From the NCBI GenBank assembly GCA_018365455.1, contig JAGZJZ010000017.1, forward strand, positions 1-64,000: a stretch of 64,000 nucleotides of DNA, in the 5' to 3' direction. Below, in pieces: positions 32,524 through 41,034 of the stretch. The notes beneath the pieces were generated by a model, which did not search any database, had not been told where the DNA came from, and saw only the letters and a program-made list of their open reading frames with translations. The first letter of the stretch is position 1. Every line of letters starts with the position of its first letter. The stretch is from Clostridiales bacterium. Its GTDB lineage: Bacteria; Bacillota; Clostridia; Lachnospirales; Lachnospiraceae. A program made the translations under genes and the position numbers.

Positions 32524-34059
32524 ATGAAATTACGAGGCTATGAGCAAAAAATTGAAAAGTGGGATATACTGGAGGTTACCTGTGAGGGGCCGGAGGATGG
32601 GAATCCATTTGTGGATTATCAGATCCGGGGTGTATTTCAAAGTAAGAATGAGGTAAAAAGTATAGATGGATTCTATGATGGAAATGGGATTTACAAAGTA
32701 CGGTTTATGCCATCCTTTGAGGAAGACTATACATTTGAGATTACAGGAAATTTTATCGGGGAAACATTAAAAGGAGACTTTATGGTAACGGCTCCATCCG
32801 TGGATAACCATGGTCCTGTGCATGTGGCAAATACTTATCATTTTGCTTATGAAGACGGGACGCCTTATTACTCCATCGGAACTACCTGTTACGTATGGGA
32901 ACTCCAGTCGAAAGAGCTTCAGGAGAAAACGCTGGAGACCTTGAAGAACAGTGCATTTAACAAGATAAGGTTTTGCATTTTTCCAAAACTTTATGATTAT
33001 AACCTGTCAGAACCAAGGTCTTATCCCTATATGGGCACCCCTTGTGACAGCTCGGTGCTGACAAAAGAAAATTTTATGGAATACAATGGAGCGGCAGAGG
33101 GCAATGACTGGGACTTTGAACGTTTTAACACAGAACATTTCCAGCATATAGAAAAGTGTATCGGACAGCTGCGTGATCTGGGAATTGAAGCAGATCTGAT
33201 TGTGATGCATCCTTATGATAGATGGGGATTCAGCATGATGGATGAAAAATGTGATAATTTGTATTGGAAATATGTGATTGCCCGCTTTGCATCGTACCGC
33301 AATGTGTGGTGGTCCCTGGCGAATGAATACGATCTGATGCCCCAGAAATCCATAGAGGACTGGGAGCGCTATGCCAAAATCCTGTGCGACTTTGACCCAT
33401 ATTCCCATCTGCGTTCCATTCATAACTGCAAACCGTTTTACGACCATTCCAGACCCTGGATTACCCATTGCAGTATCCAGCGGCAGGATGTTTATAAGTC
33501 CGCGGAACTGGTGACGGAATGGAGAGAGCGGTATCGGAAACCGATTGTACTGGATGAGATCGCCTATGAAGGAAATATACAGCATGGATGGGGAAATATC
33601 AGTGGAAAAGAGCTTACCAGGAGATTTTGGGAGGCTTCTCTTCGGGGCGGATATGCGGGACATGGAGAAACTTATATGCATCCCCAGGATATACTCTGGT
33701 GGTCCCATGGAGGTGAGCTTCATGGAGACAGCCCGGAAAGGTTTCAATTCCTATTGGATATCTTGAGAGAAACTCCGGGGATGGGGCTGATGCCCATACA
33801 AAGAGGATGGGATGAAATATGTGCAACGGTGGAATCTACGGTAGCAGCCGGCAAAACGGTACAGGATTATTATTTGTGCTATTATGGGTTTAACCGTCCG
33901 GCTTTTCGGGAGTTCTATTTTGATGATGAGAGCAGATTTGAAGTGGAAGTGATTGATACCTGGGAGATGACCATAGAAAACAGGGGTGTGGCATCAGGGA
34001 AATTTAAAGTGGAACTGCCTGGCAAGGAATATATGGCAGTACGATTGAGACGAATTTAA
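32524..34059 (+). CDS. Intracellular glycoside hydrolase, DUF5060-DUF4038/DUF5605 type
   Basis: A 511-residue protein without signal peptide: an N-terminal beta domain (about 1-90, DUF5060-like), a (beta/alpha)8-type glycosidase core (about 95-430, DUF4038-like), and a C-terminal beta domain (about 435-511, DUF5605-like). Likely catalytic residues are the Glu of WWSLANEYD (about 260-268) and the Glu of PIVLDEIAYEG (about 340-350). The DUF4038 core is shared with family GH140, whose known member is an apiosidase acting on pectin; whether this protein has that specificity is not shown. Lack of a signal peptide fits action on sugars brought in by the importer just upstream. ATG 32524 follows GAGGATA. 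A terminator follows. Confidence 0.75.
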   Translation: MKLRGYEQKIEKWDILEVTCEGPEDGNPFVDYQIRGVFQSKNEVKSIDGFYDGNGIYKVRFMPSFEEDYTFEITGNFIGETLKGDFMVTAPSVDNHGPVHVANTYHFAYEDGTPYYSIGTTCYVWELQSKELQEKTLETLKNSAFNKIRFCIFPKLYDYNLSEPRSYPYMGTPCDSSVLTKENFMEYNGAAEGNDWDFERFNTEHFQHIEKCIGQLRDLGIEADLIVMHPYDRWGFSMMDEKCDNLYWKYVIARFASYRNVWWSLANEYDLMPQKSIEDWERYAKILCDFDPYSHLRSIHNCKPFYDHSRPWITHCSIQRQDVYKSAELVTEWRERYRKPIVLDEIAYEGNIQHGWGNISGKELTRRFWEASLRGGYAGHGETYMHPQDILWWSHGGELHGDSPERFQFLLDILRETPGMGLMPIQRGWDEICATVESTVAAGKTVQDYYLCYYGFNRPAFREFYFDDESRFEVEVIDTWEMTIENRGVASGKFKVELPGKEYMAVRLRRI

Positions 34060-34075
34060 TAAATGATCCAGTTGG

Positions 34076-34111
34076 AAAAAGGGCATGACCGCAAAGTCGT
34101 GCTCTTTTTTG
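34076..34111 (+). terminator. Terminator after intracellular glycosidase
   Basis: AAAAAGGGCATGAC pairs (with G-U pairs) with GTCGTGCTCTTTTTT around a CGCAAA loop. It ends the importer-glycosidase operon. Confidence 0.8.
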
Positions 34112-34381
34112 CCAGGACAGAAGAAAAATACCCCATGGATGGCAGATGCTATCTTGTTTTTGGTCGGAAAGGTTATAAAATTAATGGAGACGATCATCCC
34201 GGGGTATTGATAAACCCCTTTTTCTGATAGAAAAAACAACAAAAAACATAGAATAATCCGTATATTTCAAGATAAGCGGATGATAGTATTAGAGCGTGTT
34301 TGTAAATTCATGATAGCAATTTAAAAACACGCGCTGGAGCATATATGTTTCATAAAAATGAGAGGGAAAAGGGAGAGTCTT
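34112..34381. other. Spacer ahead of secreted glycosidase, with dispersed repeat copy 2
   Basis: No gene. ATTAGAGCGTGTT at 34288-34300 is the complement of a string near 17919. It faces AAACACGCGCT (34325-34335) in inverted orientation, making an imperfect stem of AGCGTGTTT with AAACACGC and of AAATT with AATTT. No clear promoter could be assigned. Confidence 0.45.
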
Positions 34382-37300
34382 ATGGCGAGGAAAAAAACAA
34401 AGCGAATTTTAAGCATGGTACTGGCGATTTGTGTTATGGCAGCGGGAGTGCCCACGGCGGCATTTGCCGCTGAAGGGGGAACCTCAGAGCCTGAGATGTT
34501 AGCTCATTATGATTTTCGTGAGCTGTCAGGAAATGTAACAGACGGAACTGTAATTAAAGATGTATCGGGCAGCAATCATGATGCTGCAGCCAAAGGGGAC
34601 AGACTGACGGCGGAAGATTCTGCACTGGTTTTTCCGGGCGGGAAATACGGAAGCGGTGCAGGCTATGTGGAATTACCCAGGGGCATGTTTGATGGTCAGG
34701 AGACCCTGACGGTTTCTATGTGGATGCAGAATAAAACAGGTGCGGGAAATTATGCCGCTTTTTATTTTGGAACAGAAGCAAACAGTACCAATAAGGAGAT
34801 GCCCACCAGGTATTTCCTGCTAAATCCAATGAATCCCAAAGGCGTAATGAAGTCAGTTATGACAAATTCCTTTAGTGCATCGGCACCTTATACTACCGAA
34901 GTTGGACCGGGATCTACAGGTTCCCCCACAGATGGACCGGTAAGCAGTGCAGACTGGGCGCTTTATTCGGTGGTAATCACACCGGATGACATCACAGGAT
35001 ATTTAAATGGAGTAAAATACAAAACGTATCCATTAAATGTAACAGTATCCGATTTTGGTTCAGATCTGGTATCCTACATAGGAAAGTCACCTTATAAAGA
35101 TATCTTCTATGCCGGCAGAGTAAAAGATCTGAGAATATACGCTGAGGCATTATCGGATCAGGATATTGCGGATCTTTATTATGGAGGGACTTCTGCAGGA
35201 GAGCTTTTAAAAAGGGCGAAGAACGCTCTGACAATTCCTGAGGCGGGCAATGGTAAGGTGAATTGTACTTTTGTAGAAAAAATCACCCTTGTGGACAGCC
35301 TTTTAGATGGAAATGTCCGGGTTGCCTGGGAAAGTGACCGCACAGATATTATAGCAGCTGACGGAACGGTTACAAATCCGGAGGAAACAACGACGGTACA
35401 TCTGACTGCCAGGCTGACCTGCGGATCTGAAGGTGCTGGTAAGAATTTTGACATTACGGTTATTCCGGCGGGAGATACGGAGTATGCGATGGTTGTAGAT
35501 CCCTATGACGAGGGCGTGGAGATCAGCCAGCAGATGATCGGATTGTTCTTTGAGGATATCAATAGTGCGGCAGATGGCGGGTTGTATCCGGAAATGGTGA
35601 AAAACTATTCTTTTGAAAATTATTTTAATACCGTAAGTATCAGTGAACCGGAAAGAGGAAATCAGTACTCCTATAAACTTCACTGGGTAAGTGACCGGGA
35701 CGATGGATTTGTGGTATCCAAAGAAGGTGGATTAAACGATAAAAATACCAATTATGCTGTAATTACAGGGGATATGATTCTGAAAAACGGCGGATTTGCG
35801 CCGATGAACAATCCCAATTCCGCTGCGATGCCAATAGTAAAAGGGGAATTTTTTGATTTTTCTGTCTGGACAAAGGCAGACAGCGACTATACGGGAACAC
35901 TAAAAGTAAAAGTAGTCAGTGAAGCCGGGAAAGATCTCACGGAAGAAGCGGCAATTGAACTGATAAATGACGGGACCTGGCAGAAGGCAACGGCTGTACT
36001 GGAAGGGATGAAGACTCAGAAAGGAAAACTGGTTCTTACGGTGAGCGGTGCCGGGAGTGATGGCGTGCTGAATATGGATATGGTTTCCTTAAGTCCCCAG
36101 GATACTTACGGCTATGGAGATACCAACTATGCCTATGGCAAGGGTATTAGAAAAGATTTGGTGGAAAAGCTTCAGGGACTGAACCCAAGCTTCATTCGCT
36201 TCCCGGGAGGCTGTATCATAGAAGGGAATTCCGGCAGAGACAGCTATTATAACTGGGAAAATTCCATTGGACCCTTAGAGGAGCGAAAAGCCATCGGAAA
36301 CCATTGGACAAGTGATAATGGGTCTTATATCAATACCTATGGCTATATGCAGTCCTATGGGTTTGGCTATCATGAAATTTTGAAATTATGTGAAGATTTA
36401 GGAGCAGAGCCGTTCCCCATTTTAAGCGCGGGGGTTTTCTGCCAGTTTGCCAATGGTGACAATGCGCCGGCAGCACAGGGAGAGGAGCTGGATAAGTTTG
36501 CACAGCATGCCACGAATTTGATCGATTACTGCTGGGGCAGCGTAATAAGCAGTGATCCAACCCAGCGGGAATGGGCACAAAAACGAGTGGAGAATGGACA
36601 CGAAGAAGCATTTAATCTGAATTATATCGGCATCGGAAATGAAAACTGGAGAGAAAAGTACCTGAATAATTTTGACTATATTAAAGATTACGTAGAAAAC
36701 TATGTAAGCGCCAATTATCCGGGCAGAAAGATTACCATTATTTCTTCCGCGGGACCTGCAGCAGAGGATGAAAGCTACCGTTTTGCCTGGGACTGGCTGA
36801 ATGAAAAAGATCCGGGAGAGACACTGGTGGATGAGCACTACTATCAGTCCAAAGAGTTCATGCTGAATTCCGATGACCGCTATGACTATTATGCCAGAAA
36901 GGAAGATGGTGGAAGTGATGTATTCCTTGGTGAATATGCAACTCATCTGCAGGATAACCGGAACAACAATTTAGAGTCGGCTATCTGCGATGCAGCCTAT
37001 ATGACCGGTATTGAAAGAAATGGCGATATTGTACGCCATGCATCCTACGCCCCGTTATTTGAGAAAATCGGCAGTACCAACTGGTCACAGAATATGATTC
37101 ATTTTGATGAGTATGACAGCTTTGCTACGCCGAACTATTATACACAGCAGATGTTTGCCCAGAATTACGGCACCCGGGTAGTCCATACAACACTTGAAAA
37201 GAAGGGTGCAAATTACTCCCAGAATACCGGAAGCCCGATTATTGGAACCTGGTTGTCCGAAGGATATGTATCACATGTAAAAGTAACCAGAGAAGATGGG

Positions 37301-38917
37301 AAAGTTCTGTTAGACGATAGCTTTACTGCCAACGGAGCAGCAGGATCCAAATGGGAAGCAGTACCGGGCTCTACCGGAAGCTTCCGGATAGCAAACGGTA
37401 AACTCACCCTTACCCGGGGGAGCGGTATGAATGCAGTGTGGATACCGGAAGCGATTAATAATCCTGAGTGGTATGATTATGTTGTGGAAGCCACTGTGGT
37501 AAAAACCTCCGGAGAAGAAGGCTTCCTGGTAGGAGCTGGTGCAAAGGATACCGAAAATTATTTCTGGTACAATATCGGCGGGTGGAGCAATAAAATGACT
37601 GCGGTAGAACGTGCCAGAAGCGGTCGTGGAAAAGTGGTCATTGGAAATAGCTTCTACAAAGATTTCAGCCCGGTTGCAGTGAATGATGAGATGAAGGTTA
37701 CCTTTAACTATGGTGTAAACGGGAAAATTGAAGCGGGCTATGTATCGGCAACTGCCGACAAGTCCAATGATTTCTCCGGAAATCTGAAGCCGTATCAAAA
37801 TGATATCTATCAGGTGTGTTCCAAAGATGATGAATATATTTATCTGAAACTGGTTAATCATGACAACTATGCAAAAGACATCACCCTTACCTATCCATGT
37901 ATCCTGACTTCAGAGCAGGCAGAAATTATCTGTATGAGTGGAGAGGGCAGTGAAGAAAATGCAATAGGGGATGAGCGGATTAAGCCGGTGACATCAACGG
38001 CAGGGATTGTAAATTCACAGGTGAAATATCTGGTGCCGGCTATGTCTTTTTCTGTTATAAAGGTGCCTTATCAGAAAGAAACAAAAGTCAGTGATATTAT
38101 GCTGGACAGACAGAGTGCTATTCTGGAAATTGGGGAGAGCATTACTTTAAGTGCCCGGGTGTTACCGGAAGATGCATCGGATCCCACTGTTGAATGGACC
38201 AGCAGCAAACCGGATGTGGCAACTGTGGAAAATGGAACGGTAAAGGCATTAAAAGCCGGAGATGTGATGATTACAGCTAAAGCAGGTGAAAAAACAGCTT
38301 CCTGCGCGGTTACCGTAAAGGAAAAAACGGTGATAACACCAGATCCGAAACCAGAACCTAAGCCGGAACCAAAACCAGATCCGAAACCGGAACCTAAGCC
38401 GGACGTAAAACCGGTAACGAAATCAAAAATTAAATTAAATGTATCTTCCATACCACTGCGTGTAAATCAGACGACAAGTGCCGTAAAGCTCACGTCTTCC
38501 ACGCTGAAGGGAGATAAGATAAAATCAGCGAAGACAAGCAGTAAAAAGACAGCTATTGTGAAGGTAAAGAAAGGCAAACTTTCCATAACCGGTAAAAAGC
38601 AGGGCAGAGCTATCATTACGGTTACCAGCAGTAAAGGCGGCTCAGCGAAAGTGAAGGTGAATGTAACAAAGAAGGAAGTTGCGGTTAAGAGTTTAAAAAT
38701 TAGTAAAAAAGTGCAGCTGAAACGGGGGAAAAAAATAACTCTGAAAGTGACAAGAAATCCAATTACCTCTGTGCAGAAGCTGGCTTGGACGAGTTCGGAT
38801 AAAAAGATTGCTACTGTGAAGAAGGGCGTGGTTCAGGGAATTAAAAAAGGAAGAGTGACGATTACCGTGAAGAGCAGCAACGGAAAAAGGGCGAAGTGTG
38901 TTGTAAAAGTTATATAA
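34382..38917 (+). CDS. Secreted multidomain GH51-like alpha-L-arabinofuranosidase
   Basis: A 1511-residue exported enzyme. Domains: signal peptide (about 1-30, ending AAFAAE); LamG-like lectin domain (about 40-275); Ig-like domain (about 280-365); start of the GH51 module (QMIGLFFEDINSAADGGLYPEMV, about 380); an inserted carbohydrate-binding module (about 430-580); and the GH51 barrel with RFPGGC (about 605), acid/base Glu in GIGNENW (about 753) and nucleophile Glu in LGEYATH (about 850). A second lectin-like insert (about 975-1120) lies in the C-terminal beta region. Then come a Big_2 domain (about 1235-1320), a PKPEP-type linker (about 1320-1345) and two more Big_2-like domains to the end. 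No LPxTG anchor is seen. It probably trims arabinofuranosyl or similar furanosyl side chains of plant polysaccharide at the cell surface. ATG 34382 follows GGGAGAG. Confidence 0.88.
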   Translation: MARKKTKRILSMVLAICVMAAGVPTAAFAAEGGTSEPEMLAHYDFRELSGNVTDGTVIKDVSGSNHDAAAKGDRLTAEDSALVFPGGKYGSGAGYVELPRGMFDGQETLTVSMWMQNKTGAGNYAAFYFGTEANSTNKEMPTRYFLLNPMNPKGVMKSVMTNSFSASAPYTTEVGPGSTGSPTDGPVSSADWALYSVVITPDDITGYLNGVKYKTYPLNVTVSDFGSDLVSYIGKSPYKDIFYAGRVKDLRIYAEALSDQDIADLYYGGTSAGELLKRAKNALTIPEAGNGKVNCTFVEKITLVDSLLDGNVRVAWESDRTDIIAADGTVTNPEETTTVHLTARLTCGSEGAGKNFDITVIPAGDTEYAMVVDPYDEGVEISQQMIGLFFEDINSAADGGLYPEMVKNYSFENYFNTVSISEPERGNQYSYKLHWVSDRDDGFVVSKEGGLNDKNTNYAVITGDMILKNGGFAPMNNPNSAAMPIVKGEFFDFSVWTKADSDYTGTLKVKVVSEAGKDLTEEAAIELINDGTWQKATAVLEGMKTQKGKLVLTVSGAGSDGVLNMDMVSLSPQDTYGYGDTNYAYGKGIRKDLVEKLQGLNPSFIRFPGGCIIEGNSGRDSYYNWENSIGPLEERKAIGNHWTSDNGSYINTYGYMQSYGFGYHEILKLCEDLGAEPFPILSAGVFCQFANGDNAPAAQGEELDKFAQHATNLIDYCWGSVISSDPTQREWAQKRVENGHEEAFNLNYIGIGNENWREKYLNNFDYIKDYVENYVSANYPGRKITIISSAGPAAEDESYRFAWDWLNEKDPGETLVDEHYYQSKEFMLNSDDRYDYYARKEDGGSDVFLGEYATHLQDNRNNNLESAICDAAYMTGIERNGDIVRHASYAPLFEKIGSTNWSQNMIHFDEYDSFATPNYYTQQMFAQNYGTRVVHTTLEKKGANYSQNTGSPIIGTWLSEGYVSHVKVTREDGKVLLDDSFTANGAAGSKWEAVPGSTGSFRIANGKLTLTRGSGMNAVWIPEAINNPEWYDYVVEATVVKTSGEEGFLVGAGAKDTENYFWYNIGGWSNKMTAVERARSGRGKVVIGNSFYKDFSPVAVNDEMKVTFNYGVNGKIEAGYVSATADKSNDFSGNLKPYQNDIYQVCSKDDEYIYLKLVNHDNYAKDITLTYPCILTSEQAEIICMSGEGSEENAIGDERIKPVTSTAGIVNSQVKYLVPAMSFSVIKVPYQKETKVSDIMLDRQSAILEIGESITLSARVLPEDASDPTVEWTSSKPDVATVENGTVKALKAGDVMITAKAGEKTASCAVTVKEKTVITPDPKPEPKPEPKPDPKPEPKPDVKPVTKSKIKLNVSSIPLRVNQTTSAVKLTSSTLKGDKIKSAKTSSKKTAIVKVKKGKLSITGKKQGRAIITVTSSKGGSAKVKVNVTKKEVAVKSLKISKKVQLKRGKKITLKVTRNPITSVQKLAWTSSDKKIATVKKGVVQGIKKGRVTITVKSSNGKRAKCVVKVI

Positions 38918-38967
38918 GAAATACAGCGGATAGCTTAATCTAGGGTTTATAATAACGGACTCATTTA

Positions 38968-39010
38968 CTGGGACGGGCATGATGTGCATGCCTGTCCCAG
39001 TTTGTTTTGC
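38968..39010 (+). terminator. Terminator after secreted glycosidase
   Basis: CTGGGACGGGCATG (38968-38981) and CATGCCTGTCCCAG (38987-39000) form a 14-bp stem with a 5-base loop, followed by TTTGTTTT. It lies directly beside the left arm of the next element. Confidence 0.85.
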
Positions 39011-39246
39011 TTGGGTTTTGCTGATTAATGACGCTTTGTAGATGTAGGTAATGCAGGTCAAGAGAAGGGGGCGGATCAGGAGAGGTGTTTTGGAAGGCTT
39101 AACGCAGACAGCCACAGCCCAGGGGTTCCAACATGCTGAGAAAACCAGTTTTGCGTTAAGCTGACGGAGTCCATGCAATTTTCCTACTCCAATCTTTCCG
39201 TACACTATCTCCATCTACAAAGCGTCCTTCCTCAGCAAAACCCAAA
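39010..39246. repeat. 237-bp element bounded by long interrupted inverted repeats
   Basis: The left end TTGGGTTTTGCTGA, five bases, then GACGCTTTGTAGATG (to about 39043) is matched exactly in inverted form at the right end: CATCTACAAAGCGTC, five bases, TCAGCAAAACCCAA (about 39210-39246). So 29 of 34 terminal bases pair, with one symmetrical 5-base bubble. Inside is a second perfect pair, GCTTAACGCA (about 39098) and TGCGTTAAGC (about 39152). No open frame fits. It has the form of either a structured RNA of about 240 bases, closed by a long basal stem, or a non-coding mobile repeat. A minus-strand RNA seems likelier, since a terminator abuts the left end on the plus strand. Confidence 0.6.
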
Positions 39247-39331
39247 TTTAGTGTTTTTTAACCAGTAAAACTTTTTTTAGTTTATTTATATGAAAAATTA
39301 TAATAATATTTATGTAAAAATTTATATATTT

Positions 39332-39389
39332 TAGGTGTCTTTCATGTTAAAATCGTATTTCTTCTAATATTAAAGGTGTTTTTCACAAA
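39332..39389. repeat. Direct repeat pair AGGTGTCTTTCA / AGGTGTTTTTCA
   Basis: Two 12-base copies differing at one base lie 41 bp apart, at about 39333 and 39374, in the AT-rich region upstream of the isomerase promoter. A pair of direct repeats at four helical turns is a common layout for an activator. Nothing else in the window matches. Confidence 0.4.
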
Positions 39390-39458
39390 TTGGGTGCCCC
39401 TAAATTAGAGAAAAATCACAAAAATTAAATATAAGAATAAATTTTTATATAAAAATAC

Positions 39459-39486
39459 TTGAATTATTTACATAAACGTTTATAAT
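39459..39486 (+). promoter_or_regulatory. Promoter of isomerase-transketolase-kinase operon
   Basis: TTGAAT (39459-39464), 16 bp, TATAAT (39481-39486). The -10 is overlapped by the LacI-type palindrome at 39472-39483, so repressor binding would exclude RNA polymerase. A leader of about 135 bases follows. Confidence 0.65.
39472..39483. promoter_or_regulatory. LacI-type operator over the operon promoter
   Basis: ATAAACGTTTAT is a perfect 12-base palindrome with the central CG of LacI-family operators. It covers the spacer and the first three bases of the -10. A 10/12 match lies in the leader of the LacI gene at 27782. Confidence 0.7.
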
Positions 39487-39629
39487 ATAGATATAGAAAA
39501 AGATCAAAACCAAGTAAGTCAAAACCCTGCTGAAAGCAGAGGTGAATCAAATCTGTAATGCTGTGAGCGGCGTGTTCTTTGTTCACGGAAATTAATGAAA
39601 TATAAAAAATCAAATTGGAGGTATGGATT

Positions 39630-41030
39630 ATGGCACATATTAAATTAGGTTATGCACCAACCAGAAGGAGTATTTTCAGTGCACCTGATGCAATCAAATA
39701 CAGAGGTCTTACGGCTGACCGGCTGAAAGAGCTAGGGGTGGACTTTGTGGATATTACAGATATCAACGAAGAAGGGCTTCTGTATAATGATGAAGACATG
39801 CTGAAAATTGCAGAGAAGTTTAAAAAAGAGAAGATTGACGGTTTATTTCTTCCACATTGCAATTTTGGTACAGAATATGAATGTGCAAGACTGGCGAAAG
39901 AATTAAATGTACCGGTACTGCTGTGGGGACCGCTGGATGAAAGACCGGATGAAAATGGTGTTCGTCTGCGTGACACCCAGTGCGGATTGTTCGCTACCGG
40001 AAAGGTCTTAAGAAGATTTCAGATTCCATTTACTTATATGACCAACTGCAGATTAAATGATCCGGTATTTGAAAGAGGCTTAAAAGATTTTATGGCTGTC
40101 TGTAATGTTGTTAAAACGTTTAAGAAAATTCGTATTTTACAGATATCTACAAGGCCTTTTGATTTTTGGACAACAATGTGTAATGAAGGAGAACTTCTGG
40201 AGAAATTCAATATTCAGCTTTCCCCGATTCCCATGCCGGAACTGACTCAGGAAATGAAGAAAGTGAAAGCAGAGAAAACAGAAGTAGAGAAGGTCATTGC
40301 TTACATAAAAGAAAATATGGAAATTCAGATCAAAGAGGATGAAGTGGAAAATGTAGCTGCACTTAAAGTGGCTATGAAGAGTCTGGCAACAAAATACGGC
40401 TGTAATGCAATTGCAATTCAATGCTGGAACTGCCTGCAGTCAGAAATAGGAATTATGCCCTGTGCTGCAAATGCTCTGTTAAATGATGAGGGAATCCCGG
40501 TTGTATGTGAAACGGATATCCACGGTGCCATTACTTCCTTATTGGTAGAAGCTGCAGGTATGGATGAGACAAGAAGTTTCTTCGCTGACTGGACCATCCG
40601 TCATCCGGATATTGAAAATGGGGAACTGCTGCAGCACTGCGGTCCATGGCCGATTTCCGTTGCAAGAGAGACACCGAAGCTGACTTACCCGCTGGCATTT
40701 GATCATCCGGGCAGCATTACGGCAGAAGCGAAACACGGAGATGTTACGCTTGTCAGATTTGATGGGGACAACGGAGAGTATTCTATGCTTCTTGGAAATG
40801 CAAAAGGCGTGGACGGACCTAAGGGTATGGGAACCTATCTTTGGGTAGAAGTGGATAATATTAAGCGCCTGGAGGATAAAATTGTCTGCGGACCTTACAT
40901 CCACCACTGCGTAGGTATTCATAAAAATGTTGTTCCGGTATTATATGAAGCTTGTAAATACATCAATGTGAAACCGGATTTATATGATCCGATTGAAGAA
41001 GATGTGAAAGCATATTTAAGAGGAGAATGA
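39630..41030 (+). CDS. L-fucose/L-arabinose isomerase family sugar isomerase
   Basis: A 466-residue protein of the L-fucose isomerase/L-arabinose isomerase superfamily. It opens with IKLGYAPTRRSIFSA and has the N-terminal Rossmann-like segments (DGLFLPHCNFGTE, PVLLWGPLDERP) and a C-terminal catalytic part with CNAIAIQCWNCLQ and the acid-containing CETDIHGAITSLL, then HCGPW. Such enzymes turn an aldose into a ketose using a divalent metal. It lacks close likeness to classical AraA, so its sugar is open: arabinose, fucose or, by context, apiose. ATG 39630 follows GGAGGT. First gene of a four-gene operon with split transketolase and an FGGY kinase. Confidence 0.85.
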   Translation: MAHIKLGYAPTRRSIFSAPDAIKYRGLTADRLKELGVDFVDITDINEEGLLYNDEDMLKIAEKFKKEKIDGLFLPHCNFGTEYECARLAKELNVPVLLWGPLDERPDENGVRLRDTQCGLFATGKVLRRFQIPFTYMTNCRLNDPVFERGLKDFMAVCNVVKTFKKIRILQISTRPFDFWTTMCNEGELLEKFNIQLSPIPMPELTQEMKKVKAEKTEVEKVIAYIKENMEIQIKEDEVENVAALKVAMKSLATKYGCNAIAIQCWNCLQSEIGIMPCAANALLNDEGIPVVCETDIHGAITSLLVEAAGMDETRSFFADWTIRHPDIENGELLQHCGPWPISVARETPKLTYPLAFDHPGSITAEAKHGDVTLVRFDGDNGEYSMLLGNAKGVDGPKGMGTYLWVEVDNIKRLEDKIVCGPYIHHCVGIHKNVVPVLYEACKYINVKPDLYDPIEEDVKAYLRGE

Positions 41031-41034
41031 ATCT

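Noticed and set aside
38340..38415. Short tandem repeats resembling an array
   Set aside because: They encode the Pro-Lys-Glu linker of the secreted glycosidase; there is no CRISPR structure.
38693..39214. 173-codon minus-strand frame
   Set aside because: Half of it is antisense to the Ig-like domains and half lies in the inverted-repeat element; it has no ribosome site and no protein-like pattern.
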